NCBI GenBank assembly: GCA_036250195.1
Contig: JAVHZZ010000003.1
Span: 86,445,418 to 86,509,417 of the forward strand
Reading direction: 5' to 3'
Length of the DNA stretch: 64,000 nucleotides
From: Mixophyes australis
Taxonomy: Eukaryota > Chordata > Amphibia > Anura > Limnodynastidae
The stretch's first letter is position 1. The number at the start of each line of letters is the position of its first letter. A program made the position numbers and the translations under genes. The notes under the pieces are model-generated. The model searched no databases, was not told the origin of the DNA, and worked only from the letters and a program-made list of their open reading frames with translations. Below are positions 23,550 to 33,832 of the stretch, piece after piece.

Positions 23550-23890
23550 TTTTTTGCACTACAAGTGCTTTGGGGTGTCCCATATTCCCCAGTGTTTTAC
23601 ACAAATTTTTCTGGCTGTCAAAAGTCATATTTGTCAGCAGTATCTAAAACAATTTTTTGCACTACAAGTGCTTTGGGGTGTCCCATATTCCCCAGTGTGA
23701 AACACTAATTTTTCTGGCTGTCAAAAGTCATATTTGCCAGCAGTGTCTAAAACAATATTTTGCACTACAAGTGCTTTGGTGCTTTGGAGTGTCCCACATT
23801 CCCCAGCGTTTTACACTAATTTTTCTGGCTGTCAAAAGTCATATTTGTCAGCAGTATTTCTACAATTTTTTGCACTACAAGTGCTTTAGG
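23550..23890 (+). repeat. Tandem repeat in the hAT leader, unit 103-110 bases
   Basis: Three full copies and a partial fourth of a unit starting 'tttttgcactacaagtgctt' (cores at 23556, 23659, 23762 and 23872). The third unit has a small internal duplication of 'gtgctttg'. The array ends just before the ATG at 23900. Subterminal repeats are often transposase binding regions in hAT elements, but that role is only inferred here. Confidence 0.9.
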
Positions 23891-23899
23891 CTCATTAAA

Positions 23900-26187
23900 A
23901 TGGATTCAAAGCAGTCCACATATGAGCAGAATCAGCAAGCAGGTGCTGGCACCAGTCCTGATGGTAGTGTTCACAGTACGTCATCTGGTAAAGCCGATGT
24001 AAAAGTACATAGTCTTTTTAAATCAGGGAAAAAAACACACACCAAAAAAGAAGTGTAACTGAGGAAAAGTTAACTGCCAACATGCCATTTTACACACGCA
24101 GTGGCAAAGAAAGAATGAGGCCTTCGCCTTTCTCTATTAGTGGCAGATCTAAAAATGTTACCGAGCTTTCTTCTTATACGGTCACTCATGACCAAGCAAG
24201 ACCAAGTAATTTGGAGTCTAAAAGTGGTGCACATTAGAGGATAATGTATGCTCTGAATCAGAAATGACAACAATCCCTGTGGAGATTCCATCCACCAGTG
24301 GTATGTCTAATCGTGAGCATTCTGTTAGTGTACCCATAAAGAAGGGCCCTTTCAGCAGTTCTGCTGATGTGTGCCTGAACAGCCCGAGTGTAGCCGGTGA
24401 TACACAAATTGAGGATGCCACTTTGGAATTAGAAGAGGGTGAGGGGGAGATTTGTGTAGGCGACGAGGGCACTAATGAGGATGTTGATGAGGATGAGGTT
24501 GTTTGTGTAAGTCCTGCACCAGTGGCAGCAGTTCTGGCACGTGACAAGAAAAAGGCCATTGTCATGCCTGGGCATAAAACAAAAAAATCCACTTCTTATG
24601 TGTGGATTTATTTCTACCCAAATCCAGACAACAATTATTTAGCCATTTGTAGTGTATGTCAAGCCACAGTCAGTTGAGGGAGGGACCTTAACCATCTTGG
24701 AACCTCATCTATGTTACGCCATTTGACGAGAGTTCATGGCAAAGTGTTGGGAAAAGCTGAAAGTGCCTATAAAAAAATTACAAGCACTCCATCAGCTAGG
24801 ACCCTTTGGTCACCTTCATCCCGACGGGTACAAAATACACCCACAACACCATCCTCATCTATATCCTCAGTAGCACTCGGGGTTTGCCCTGCATCCCACT
24901 TATTAAGGCTGGATGACTCCTGCACTATAATTGATTCCTCTGAAGAAAGTGTTAGTCCCACTGCTGCTGCTGTTGCTGCTGCTGGGGGTGAATCGTCAGC
25001 CCAGAGGAATGCCAAGAAAAATAGCAGTCCTACATTTCAACAATTAACTGTGAAACAATCATTTGCTAGTGGAAGAAAATATGACAGTAGTCACCCAGTC
25101 GCCAAGCGAATCACAGACGCCATGGCTGCAATATTAGTGTTAGATCTGCGTCCAATATCCACAATAAACGCAGCTGGTTTTTCACAGTTAATTGAGGTTT
25201 TGTGTCCGCGTTACAGAATTCCATCGCGACACCATTTTTCCCGTAAAGCTATTCCACAACTATACCAAAAATGATGTACAAATTTAGAGATTGCGCTGAA
25301 AAATGCCATTCTGCCCACTGTCCACTTAACCACAGATATGTGGACAAGTGGAAGTGGGCAAACCAAAGACTATATGACTGTGACAGCCCACTGGGTTGGT
25401 CATTCGCCTTCACCAGCAGGAACAGCAGCAGCATGTACACCACTACGTAACATTTGTCACAGGCAGGCCACTCTTTATATCACCGGCTTCACATACAGCT
25501 GACAATTTGTTATGCAAACTAAGAGATGTGATTGATGCATGGCTTATACCACTTGGACGCTTCCCAGGATATGTCATTTCTGATAACGCCAACAATATAG
25601 TGCGAGCATTACAGCTGGGTGAATTTCATCACATTCCCTGTTTTGCTCACACCATCAACTTGGTGGTGCAGAGCTTCCTAAGAAATAACAGTGAGGTGCA
25701 GGAGATGCTTTCTGTGGCCCGTAAAATTTCAGGCCATTTCAGGCATTTGGCCACAGCATGTAGGAGATTGCAGCAGCTCCAAGAACAGTTTAACTTGCCC
25801 TGCCACCAACTTAAGCAAGAGGTGTTAACTAGGTGGAATTCCACCCTGTACATGCTTCAGAGGATAGAGGAACAGCGCAAAGCCATCCAAGCATATTGCA
25901 CAAGCCATGACATTGGGAAAGGAGGGGGGATGTATTTCACTCTTGCACAGTGGGGAATCTTTTCAGTGCTGTGCAAGGTGCTGAAACCATTTGAAGTTGT
26001 GACATGTGAAGTGAGTGCAGACTCTGCTAGCTTGAGCCAAGTCATTCCTTTAATTAGACTATTGGAAAAGCAGCTTGAGAAACTGAAGGAGGAGATAAAA
26101 TCAAGCAATTCCACAAAGTATGTTGGCCTTGTCGATCAAGTACTTAATTCGCTTCACAATGATCCTCGAGCATCCAAGCACTGACAG
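23900..26187 (+). pseudogene. hAT transposase with BED zinc finger, decayed
   Basis: The ATG at 23900 opens 'MDSKQSTYEQNQQ'; that frame stops at 24056. A second frame, 24264-25274, is broken only by a TGA at 24675. It carries the BED finger: CSVC before the stop and 'SSMLRHLTRVHGK' after it (Cys-Cys/His-His ligands). It continues past a TGA near 25272 with 'LTTDMWTSGSGQTKDYM', the first catalytic Asp region. The frame 25396-26184 has 'VISDNANNIVRAL' (second Asp), 'CFAHTINLVVQ' (insertion-domain Cys/His) and 'LTRWNSTLYML', ending 'NDPRASKH'. The C-terminal dimerisation domain is missing at this point; an out-of-frame acidic tail follows. So: at least two stops, two frame changes and one deletion. 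The family is ZBED-type hAT. Confidence 0.85.
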
Positions 26188-26189
26188 TT

Positions 26190-26690
26190 CTCTAATGGCG
26201 GATTTAAGCAGTGATGAATTAATAGTCTGTGATGATGACGTACACACTGATGAGGGTGAGGATGAAGCGGAAGATGATGACGATAACATCTTTTTAAAAC
26301 TTTCTATTTAAGTGTATAGTGCAATCTACCCCCAAAGAGAAAAGGGACTTGGGGCATTTCTATATCATGTACCGTCTTGAAAGGCTGCTGTTTTGGCAAT
26401 TTCTCAATAAGGTTAGGGTGTCATACACAGACTGACCCCAAACTGGCTTTGTCCATTTCAATTAATATTGTACAGTCTATAACGGCTGAATTTTTTAGTA
26501 TTTTCTACAAGTGGAGGGGGGCCTAGAGAGACAGAAACCAAACTGCCTTTGTCCATTTCTTTGTATATTTGAATTTCTAGTTCTACAGTCTATGCAGGCT
26601 GCTTTTATTTATATTCAACTACAAGTGTAGGGCGGGGGGGGGGGGGCATAGATAGCCACCAAAGTAACGTGGTCCATTTAATTTCACTTT
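26190..26690 (+). pseudogene. hAT acidic tail and 3' UTR, first copy
   Basis: A frame ending at 26311 reads 'SSDELIVCDDDVHTDEGEDE', then Asp-rich sequence and 'NIFLKLSI', the acidic C-terminal tail of this hAT family. The tail and the following 3' UTR, to about 26600, are repeated with high identity at 30349-30700. The link to the upstream transposase is a deletion that removed the dimerisation domain. A run of G lies at about 26630-26646. Confidence 0.75.
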
Positions 26691-26729
26691 CTAGCTCCAC
26701 AGTCTGTGCAGCCTGCTTTTTTTATCTTC

Positions 26730-27134
26730 AAAGTATTTATATTTACAAGCCTTGCAATCTAAATTAACTAGAGGTAGTGACGTGGTAGAACTCCAAAAGG
26801 CAGTTTGGAAGCCCCTGTACAAACTGGCTCTATTTTTTAACTGAGTTGTCCCCCCTCCAGTGTGTACTCGGAAAGAGTTTTTAGTGCACCGGGGAACCTG
26901 GTCAGTGAGCGGCGAAGGAGGTTGCTTCCTCACAACGTTGAAAAAATGATGTTTATAAAAATGAATAATCAATTCCTCAATGAAGTACAGCACTGCCCTC
27001 CAGACAGTACAGAGGGACCTGTGGTTGTGGAGTCCAGCGGGGACGAATTGATAATGTGTGAGGAGGAGGAAGTACACACTGTAGGGGGAGAGGAATCAGA
27101 GGTTGAGGATGAGGACGACATCTTTCCTCAGTAG
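26730..27134 (+). pseudogene. hAT transposase C-terminal dimerisation domain, second copy
   Basis: From about 26778 the sequence reads 'VVELQKAVWKPLYKLAL', and after a frame change 'SCPPSSVYSERVFSAPGNLV' with 'RRRRLLPHNVEKMMFIKMN' downstream, then an acidic tail and stop at 27134. This is the hAT C-terminal domain ('..PPSS...ERVFS.AGNLVS.RR..L.P.NVE..'). It sits after a complete acidic tail and UTR of another copy, so it comes from a second hAT joined to the first. Its dimerisation motif is well preserved. Confidence 0.85.
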
Positions 27135-27189
27135 AGCCTGTTTAGTATGTACAGGGAGAGATGAATTGTTTTATTGGTGTGGGGGCCCA

Positions 27190-27253
27190 AACAAACCAAT
27201 CATTTCAGCCACAGTTGTTTGGTAGGCCCTGTCGCTGAAATGATTGGTTTGTT
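27190..27253. repeat. Perfect 20-base hairpin in hAT 3' UTR
   Basis: 'aacaaaccaatcatttcagc' at 27190-27209 is exactly complementary to 27234-27253, with a 24-base loop. It lies 55 bases after the second transposase stop codon. Confidence 0.9.
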
Positions 27254-27518
27254 AAAGTGTGCATGTCCTATTTCAACAACATAAGGGTGGGTAGGAGGGC
27301 CCAAGGACAATTCCATCTTGCAACTATTTTTTTGCCATTATGTGACCATTCAACAGTCGTTTGCCATGTTCAAAAAGTAAAAGAAAATGCCAACAAATTC
27401 AATAAATTAAATCAAAAGTTAAATGCCCTGTCATTATTTAAAACAAGAGGTTTTGATGTGCTAGAATTAGTGTAGTGTTAAGATGTTATAAACACTACAC
27501 TTGGAACTTGGAGGAGGT

Positions 27519-28220
27519 ATTGTGGCCCCGGTATCAAATTGGGTAGCGGGGCCACCCCACTACGCAGTCCAGATACTTGTTTGGTGGAATTCTGACCAGT
27601 TGAGGGTGTATTTATTTTATTGTGGCCCCGGTATCAAATTGGGTACCGGGGCCACCCCACTACGCAGTCCAGATACTTGTTTGGTGGAATTCTGACCAGT
27701 TGAGGGTTTATTTATTTTATTGTGGCCCGGTATCAAATTGGGTACCGGGGCCACCCCACTACGCAGTCCAGATACTTGTTTGGTGGAATTCTGACCAGTT
27801 GAGGGTGTATTTATTTTATTGTGGCCCCGGTATCAAATTGGGTACCGGGGCCACCCCACTACGCAGTCCAGATACTTGTTTGGTGGAATTCTGACCAGTT
27901 GAGGGTGTATTTATTTTATTGTGGCCCCGGTATCAAATTGGGTACCGGGGCCACCCCACTACGCAGTCCAGATACTTGTTTGGTGGAATTCTGACCAGTT
28001 GAGGGTGTATTTATTTTATTGTGGCCCCGGTATCAAATTGGGTATCGGGGCCACCCCACTACGCAGTCCAGATACTTGTTTGGTGGAATTCTGACCAGTT
28101 GAGGGCGTATTTATTTTATTGTGGCCCCGGTATCAAATTGGGTACCGGGGCCACCCCAATACGCAGTCCAGATACTTGTTTGGTGGAATTCTGACCAGTT
28201 GAGGGTTTTATTATTATATT
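27519..28220. repeat. Tandem array 1, seven 100-base units
   Basis: Units start 'tgtggccccggtatcaaatt' at about 27521, 27621, 27721, 27820, 27920, 28020 and 28120, with very few substitutions between them. Each holds a strong internal hairpin: ggccccggta, a short spacer around caaattg, then taccggggcc. 'cactacgcagtccag' follows in each. The unit length is not a multiple of three, so the apparent repeated peptides are frame artefacts. Confidence 0.95.
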
Positions 28221-28545
28221 GTGGGGACCACTCTATACCACACTACCACTTTATACTACTCTATTTAATACTTTAATTCTATTTAATACTTTAATTCTAT
28301 TAGTAGTTACCATAAAGAGGAACAAATTAAACAAATTTTACCAAAAGTATAATAGGACTTACAAACACTACACTTGAAAGATGGTGTCTTTAAATGAAAA
28401 AGTCAGTCTTCATTACACGACTATGTGCAACAGGGATAGTTTTTTGGTTTACAAAGTCAACCAATAACACTTCGACCCTGTCTGTCTTTAACATACTTGA
28501 AGGGATCTCAATGATGAATGGTCTGTACCATGGTTGGAGGAGGTA
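28221..28545. other. Spacer between the tandem arrays
   Basis: Non-repeated DNA. It contains 'acaaacactacacttg' near 28359, a phrase also found in front of array 1 near 27489 ('ataaacactacacttg'). The leader of array 1 was therefore duplicated along with the repeats. Confidence 0.5.
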
Positions 28546-28735
28546 TTGTGGCCCCGGTACCAAATACTCCACTATGCAGTCCAGAACCTTTTTTTTTGGG
28601 AATTCAGACCCGTGGAGGGTTTTTTAATAATATTGTAGCCCCGGTAAAAAATTGTGTACCGGGGCCACCCCACTACGCAGTCCAGAACCTTTTTTTTGGG
28701 AATTCAGACCCGTGGAGGGTTTTTTAATTATATTG
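28546..28735. repeat. Transitional repeat units between arrays 1 and 2
   Basis: Two units (about 28546 and 28632) keep the 'gccccggta' hairpin part of array 1, in the first unit incompletely, but end with 'gggaattcagacccgtggag'. They share 'cagtccagaacctttttttt'. In form they lie between the 100-base and the 80-base units. Confidence 0.85.
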
Positions 28736-30040
28736 TGGTGACCACTCCTCTACGCAGTCCAGGTACATTATTGGTGCGAATCATACAAGTTCAGGGTTTT
28801 TAATTTATATTGTGGTGACCCACTCCTCTACGCAGTCCAGGTACATTATTCGGTGCGATTCATACCAATTGATGGTTTTCTTATTATATATATTGTGGTG
28901 ACCCACTCCTCTACGCAGTCCAGGTACATTATTGGTGCGAATCATACAAGTTCAGGGTTTTTAATTTATATTGTGGTGACCCACTCCTCTACGCAGTCCA
29001 GGTACATTATTGGTGCGAATCATACAAGTTCAGGGTTTTCAATTTATATTGTGGTGACCCACTCCTCTACGCAGTCCAGGTACATTATTCGGTGCGATTC
29101 ATACCAGTTGATGGTTTTCTTATTATATATATTGTGGTGACCCACTCCTCTACGCAGTCCAGGTACATTATTGGTGCGAATCATACAAGTTCAGGGTTTT
29201 TCATTTATATTGTGGTGACCCACTCCTCCACGCAGTCCAGGTACATTATTCGGTGCGATTCATACCAGTTGATGGTTTTCTTGTTATCGATATTGTGGTG
29301 ACCCACTCCTCTACGCAGTCCAGGAACATTATTGGTGTGAATCATACAAGTTCAGGGTTTTTAATTTATATTGTGGTGACCCACTCCTCTACGCAGTCCA
29401 GGTACATTATTCGGTGCGATTCATACCAGTTGATGGTTTTCTTATTATATATATTGTGGTGACCCACTCTTCTACGCAGTTCAGGTACATTATTGGTGCG
29501 ATTCATACAAGTTCAGGGTTTTAAATTTATATTGTGGTGACCCACTCCTCTACGCAGCCCAGGTACATTATTCGGTGCGATTCATACCAGTTGATGGTTT
29601 TCTTATTATATATATTGTGGTCACCTACTCCTCTACGCAGTCCAGGTACATTATTCGGTGTGATTCATACCAGTTGATGGTTTTCTTATTATATATATTG
29701 TGGTGACCCACTCCTCTACGCAGTCCAGGTACATTATTGGTGCGAATCATACAAGTTCAGGGTTTTTCATTTATATTGTGGTGACCCACTCCTCTACGCA
29801 GTCCAGGTACATTATTGGTGCGAATCATACAAGTTCAGGGTTTTTAATTTATATTGTGGTGACCCACTCCTCTACGCAGTCCAGGTACATTATTGGTGCG
29901 AATCATACAAGTTCAGGGTTTTTCATTTATATTGTGGTGACCCACTCCTCTACGCAGTCCAGGTACATTTTTTGGTGCGATTAAGACCAGTTGATGGTTT
30001 TCTTATTATATTGTGGGAACCACTCCACTACGCAGTCCAG
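28736..30040. repeat. Tandem array 2, about 16 units of 78-84 bases in two forms
   Basis: Units contain 'ggtgacccactcctctacgc' and 'agtccaggtacatta'. Two forms occur. One has 'ttggtgcgaatcatacaagt' and is about 78 bases long; the other has 'ttcggtgcgattcataccag' and is about 83 bases long. They largely alternate from 28815 to 29620, then runs of the same form occur. The 'ctacgcagtccag' core is shared with array 1, so both descend from one ancestral unit. A last diverged unit ends near 30040. Confidence 0.95.
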
Positions 30041-30348
30041 AAAGATACCTCGTTGCAACGTTTTGGACTAATAACTATATTGTGAGGTGTTCAGAATACA
30101 TGGTAAATTAGTGGAAATGTTTGTTATTGAATGTTATTGAGGTTAATAATAGCGTAGGAGTGAAAATAAGCCCAAAAACTTGATTTTTGAACTTTTTATG
30201 CTTTTTTCAAAAAAAATCCGAATCCAAAACCTTAAATCCGAACCAAAACCTTTCGGCAGGTGTTTTGCGAAACAAATTCGAACCCAAAACATCGCGGAAA
30301 TCCGAATACAAAACACGAGACACCAAAAGTCGCCGGTGCACATCTCTA
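30041..30348 (+). mobile_element. Right end of an inner hAT element
   Basis: The sequence ends ...GGTGCACATCTCTA at 30348, a hAT terminus. It is preceded by a run of 'ccgaatccaaaacc'-type phrases, typical of non-autonomous frog hAT ends. The next eight bases, ATGATGAC, start the duplicated acidic-tail block. The matching left end of this inner element was not found. Confidence 0.6.
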
Positions 30349-30946
30349 ATGATGACGTACACACTGATGAGGGTGAGGATGAAGCTGAAGATTATGACGA
30401 TAACATATTTTTAAAACTTTCTATTTAAGTGTATAGTGCAATCTACCCCCAAAGAGGAAAGGGACTTTGGGCATTTCTATATCATGTACCGTCTTGAAAG
30501 GCTTCTGTTTTGGCAATTTCTCAATAAAGGTTAGGGTGTCATACACAGACTGACCCCAAACTGGCTTTGTCCATTTCAATTAATATTGTACAGTCTATAA
30601 CGGCTGAATTTTTTAGTATTTTCTACAAGTGGAGGGGGGCCTAGAGAGACTTAAATCAGACTGCCTTTGTCCATTTCTTTACATATTTAATTATAAGTGT
30701 AGGGTGTAATATACACTCAAAGTTGATGGCTGCATTGCCAATGTGCATAGATGGAGAGGAAGACAATCTGGTTTGTGTGTAGAATTATTGACGGCCTACC
30801 AGGAATTAAACTGTTTTTTTCATAATTTATTAGCTTTACAATTACATTACTAATCCAAGAAACAGGTGGAGCACTAAATTTGGTTATTTTATGCCCAAAA
30901 ACAACCAGACCAAAAACCAAAACACGGGGGTCAGTGAGCATCTCTA
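30349..30946 (+). pseudogene. hAT acidic tail, 3' UTR and right terminus, second copy
   Basis: 30349-30700 repeats 26232-26600 (tail 'VHTDEGEDEAED', stop, and UTR) with a few percent difference. It then continues into a unique 3' part that ends in the outer terminus at 30946. It starts exactly at ATGATGAC next to the inner terminus, as if that octamer had been a target duplication. Confidence 0.8.
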
Positions 30947-31135
30947 CCATTTACCCTGTATCTTTGTAACGTCTTGAGGTGTTGTGCTGTCGTAATAAAG
31001 CATTATTTTGGATATACTCTGGTCTACCTGAGTGAGTTGAATCCTACAGAGGGTAACTGCCATCCCAGCTAAGGGTGGTATCCTCACAGATAGATAAATA
31101 GATGCTCATCTTCTTCCCTCCTCTCAGTGTTACTA

Positions 31136-31196
<61 letters not shown>
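31136..31196. repeat. (CTAT)n microsatellite
   Basis: About fifteen perfect tetranucleotide repeats, just downstream of solo LTR 1. Confidence 0.95.
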
Positions 31197-33030
31197 CAAC
31201 TGTCAGTCTGTATATCTATCGTATGGGAAATTTTAGTGTGTCTTTATTGTATTATTTTAAACTGTTCTTATCATGTATTTTGTAACTTTAATTCCATTTA
31301 GTGAATAAAGTATTTTCAACATTATTACATTTAAGACTGTTTTGTGTGCTGTTACTTCCTTGTTCCCAGTTTCCTTTGTCATTATGGAACAAAGGTTTTT
31401 GCTATCTCATTGACTAAATTAGAGATAAGACAAAGTGTGAGTGGTTTAGCAAGTGCTGGAACTAGTGAAAATGATTAACTGCTCTCAGTATCCCTGCTTA
31501 TAGAGAAACAGTCATGCACTAGTTAAGTATCAATATTTACATTAGTCAATTATGCACCATTTTTTTTATGTACGTTTGTCCCATATTCATACAAATATGA
31601 GAAACCTATTCTTCTCTGGTGACCTGTAAAGAGAATGTATAAAGGTTACAGTTGTCCTGGAAACCAATACCACTTAGTGACTGCAAATATTACTGTTCTA
31701 ACTGAATGCTCTTTAATGTTCTGGGAAGTTGAACAAAAAATACCAATGAGATGTCTAATTTTGAGAGACATACTGTACATACTGATTTTTTCACAAATCA
31801 AAACTGATTAGTTATTAACCTTTTTAACTGAAGGAAACTATGTTCTGGCAAATACTTTTTGCACAGGACATGGAAACATGGAAACGGACTACAGGTGACC
31901 CTGGTTTTGGAGCATTGCAAAGAAGAAATTTGCCTTTGTTCATTTTCATAAAGGTCATCTGGATATTAATGTTTAAGGTATTACTTGGTTTCTGACTTGG
32001 ACCACTTTCATTTTTATCTGTAATGCAGCTCTTCCTGTTTAGGATATATTACATTATTTAATTTTACCTCCAAAAGAATATGTTTCAAAACATATATTTT
32101 TTTTTATTTTAAACTAAACAAAACACTAAACAGCACTATGTTAATAATCATAACTTAATAAACTTACCTTTGTCAAATGTTAATACTAGCTCATTGTTGT
32201 TTAATGTTTATTTTTACCCCCCTAGAATTATGTCCCACTGTCACCCATCCCCCCCCACCCCACTCTCTCAAAGTCAATAACTTCAAGGAATCATAGTCTT
32301 AATTTCTTATTTTGGTCATGCAAATAGGGTAGAGTCCTAAATTGTACCGACACCCCTGACAATGTGGAACACATTATATTAGATATTTATATCTAGTGTG
32401 ATGGTTACATGCTAGGTGGCGCTAGTTTGCCACTTGCTCAGGCAGGAGCTGAGGAGAAAGTTCAGTAAGGAGCTTACTATAGTATCCAGAATAGGACCAC
32501 TGTGTATTCTGCAAGAGGCAGAAATGCCTGTGAAGGTTGCTCAGCAATGGGCCCAGTACAATTCTCTAGTATGAAGCTGTTGTGTGTCCTGTAGGTAGTC
32601 TAAGACAGAGAATCAGTTTAAGACAGGATGGTGTCCTGTTCCTGAAGTGAGAGAAAGTGACTGCAGTTACTGGCTGAGAAGGGAATCTCAGAAATACGAG
32701 GACTGTGTGATTCATGTGTTCAGCTGCTAAATAGAAAAATGATAAGCAGCATAGCGCCCAGTGAGCAAAGACCAAGATGTGAGATAGTGCCCTCAATGGG
32801 GATGATATATTTGTTGTTTTCTTTAAGTCCGAGTTATTTTGCTGCAAAACAGCTGAAGGTAATTTATGTTACAAATGTGGAGTTTACTGGACAGTGACCC
32901 TTTTTGTGCACCTAGACGCTGTATCATAAAGCAATGGCTCCTACCTTTGAGGTAACACAAAGATGACACAAAGATTTGCTATGGGGTAGACACACCAAAA
33001 GTGGTAAAACAAATGGTCGATGATCTAAGT
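31197..33030. other. Unassigned sequence
   Basis: No coding or element homology supported. It is AT-rich, with C-runs near 32218 and 32250. Confidence 0.35.
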
Positions 33031-33031
33031 A

Positions 33032-33200
33032 CAGTCATGTCCAAAAATTTTTAGAATGACAAAAGTATTGAACATCACCTTTTGAACATGCATAAAAATC
33101 AAGTACTTTTACCAATAGAAATGCACTGCATCTTTCTGCCAATCAGGAAATGCTCTCGCAAGTGTTACCTCGCTACTCCTTTAATTTAAGCACTATCAAC
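33032..33200 (+). mobile_element. Tc1/mariner-like left terminus
   Basis: It starts TA-CAGTCATGTCCAAAAATT and contains 'agaatgacaaaagtatt', close to the widespread vertebrate Tc1-like terminus of the form CAGTCATG.CCAAAA. No transposase or right end was found, so the extent is a guess. Confidence 0.4.
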
Positions 33201-33490
33201 TCTAGAGGTAAGTATAAAATCAGCCAATCAGAAGTGACTAGACAGTGCTTCATTATCATGGTATATTGTTGCATCAGTCCACCAGCGCCAGTAATAGACA
33301 AGCCTCCTAAAAGGAGTTTTTGTGATGCGCCCATGTTTAATTGTGTCGCAATTACGTGAACATGTCCTTAGTGTTTTCCTGCTCCTGCCCACCACGTTCC
33401 ACATCTCCAGGGATAAGGAGATACAAGTCAATATGATGCAAAAATTTGTTCAGGCACTAATACAAAACTATTTAAATTAATGGATTCAAT

Positions 33491-33668
33491 CAGAGCTGTA
33501 AGTAGAAATTTTTAGCGCCCTGGCCAAAAAAAAAGTTAATGCTCCCTAGCCCTCAACCCTAACCCAATTAACCTAAAATATTTATTTCCCTGTAACCCCC
33601 CCCCCCTCCCCATTCAGCTGTAAGCCCTGGGTGGTTGCCCCTTTCTCACAGTCCTAGTTACAGCTCTG
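33491..33668. mobile_element. Small MITE with 12-base inverted ends
   Basis: The left end CAGAGCTGTAAGTAG and right end TTACAGCTCTG are inverted repeats. The interior contains C-tracts (33596-33607). No clear target duplication was found. It directly abuts the next palindromic MITE. Confidence 0.45.
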
Positions 33669-33671
33669 AGG

Positions 33672-33832
33672 GGAAATTCATCAATCTGCGAGTTTTCTGG
33701 CGGGTTTGAAAAACCAATAAGATTCTAGCTATCATTTGTTTAGTATATTCTACAAAATGATAGCTAGAATCTGATTTGTTACTATAGGCAACATTTCCAA
33801 TTTTCAAACCTATCAGCTTGATACATTTTTGG
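33672..33832. mobile_element. Palindromic MITE, diverged copy 1
   Basis: An imperfect palindrome with 'gattctagctatcattt' and its complement 'aaatgatagctagaatc', outer 'gcgggtttgaaaaa' and 'ttttcaaacc'. It belongs to the family at 35270-35444 and 52352-52528 but is more decayed. Confidence 0.65.

Larger units (their letters stand above)
23217..30946 (+). mobile_element. Composite hAT transposon, 7.7 kb, with 8-bp target duplication
   Basis: The left end TAGAGATGGGCAGG starts at 23217; the right end ...GAGCATCTCTA stops at 30946. The LTR octamer CCATTTAC flanks both sides (23209-23216 and 30947-30954), the signature of hAT transposition. The element contains a tandem repeat leader, a BED-finger transposase relic, a duplicated acidic-tail/3' UTR block, a second transposase C-terminus and large tandem arrays. 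Apart from the outer TAGAGATG the two ends do not match: the left resembles the terminus at 36577, the right resembles the left end of the hAT relic at 55504. It is therefore a mosaic of at least two hAT subfamilies. Confidence 0.85.
22298..31088 (+). mobile_element. Solo LTR 1, split by the composite hAT element
   Basis: The sequence begins TGTGAGAAAACGG at 22298 and ends ATCCTCACA at 31088, with GATAG on both sides (22293-22297 and 31089-31093): TG...CA ends plus a 5-bp duplication, as for a retrovirus-like LTR. It is collinear with the uninterrupted copy at 46778-47978, apart from a few indels. The two halves are 22298-23216 and 30955-31088; the break is the hAT insertion. Without the insert the LTR is about 1.05 kb, 150 bases shorter than copy 2. 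An AATAAAG signal lies about 95 bases before the 3' end. The internal region is absent, so it is a solo LTR. Confidence 0.85.

Noticed and set aside
24218..24592. 124-codon minus-strand open frame
   Set aside because: Antisense to the BED-finger transposase frame.
27501..27894. Open frames encoding repeated 'VSNWVPGPPHYAVQILVWWN' peptides
   Set aside because: They are translations of the 100-base tandem array; the unit is not a multiple of three and the frame only continues because the repeat lacks stops.
28853..29984. Regularly spaced repeats resembling a CRISPR-like array, with open frames
   Set aside because: The units are contiguous tandem repeats without unique spacers, in a eukaryotic transposon context; the peptides are repeat artefacts.
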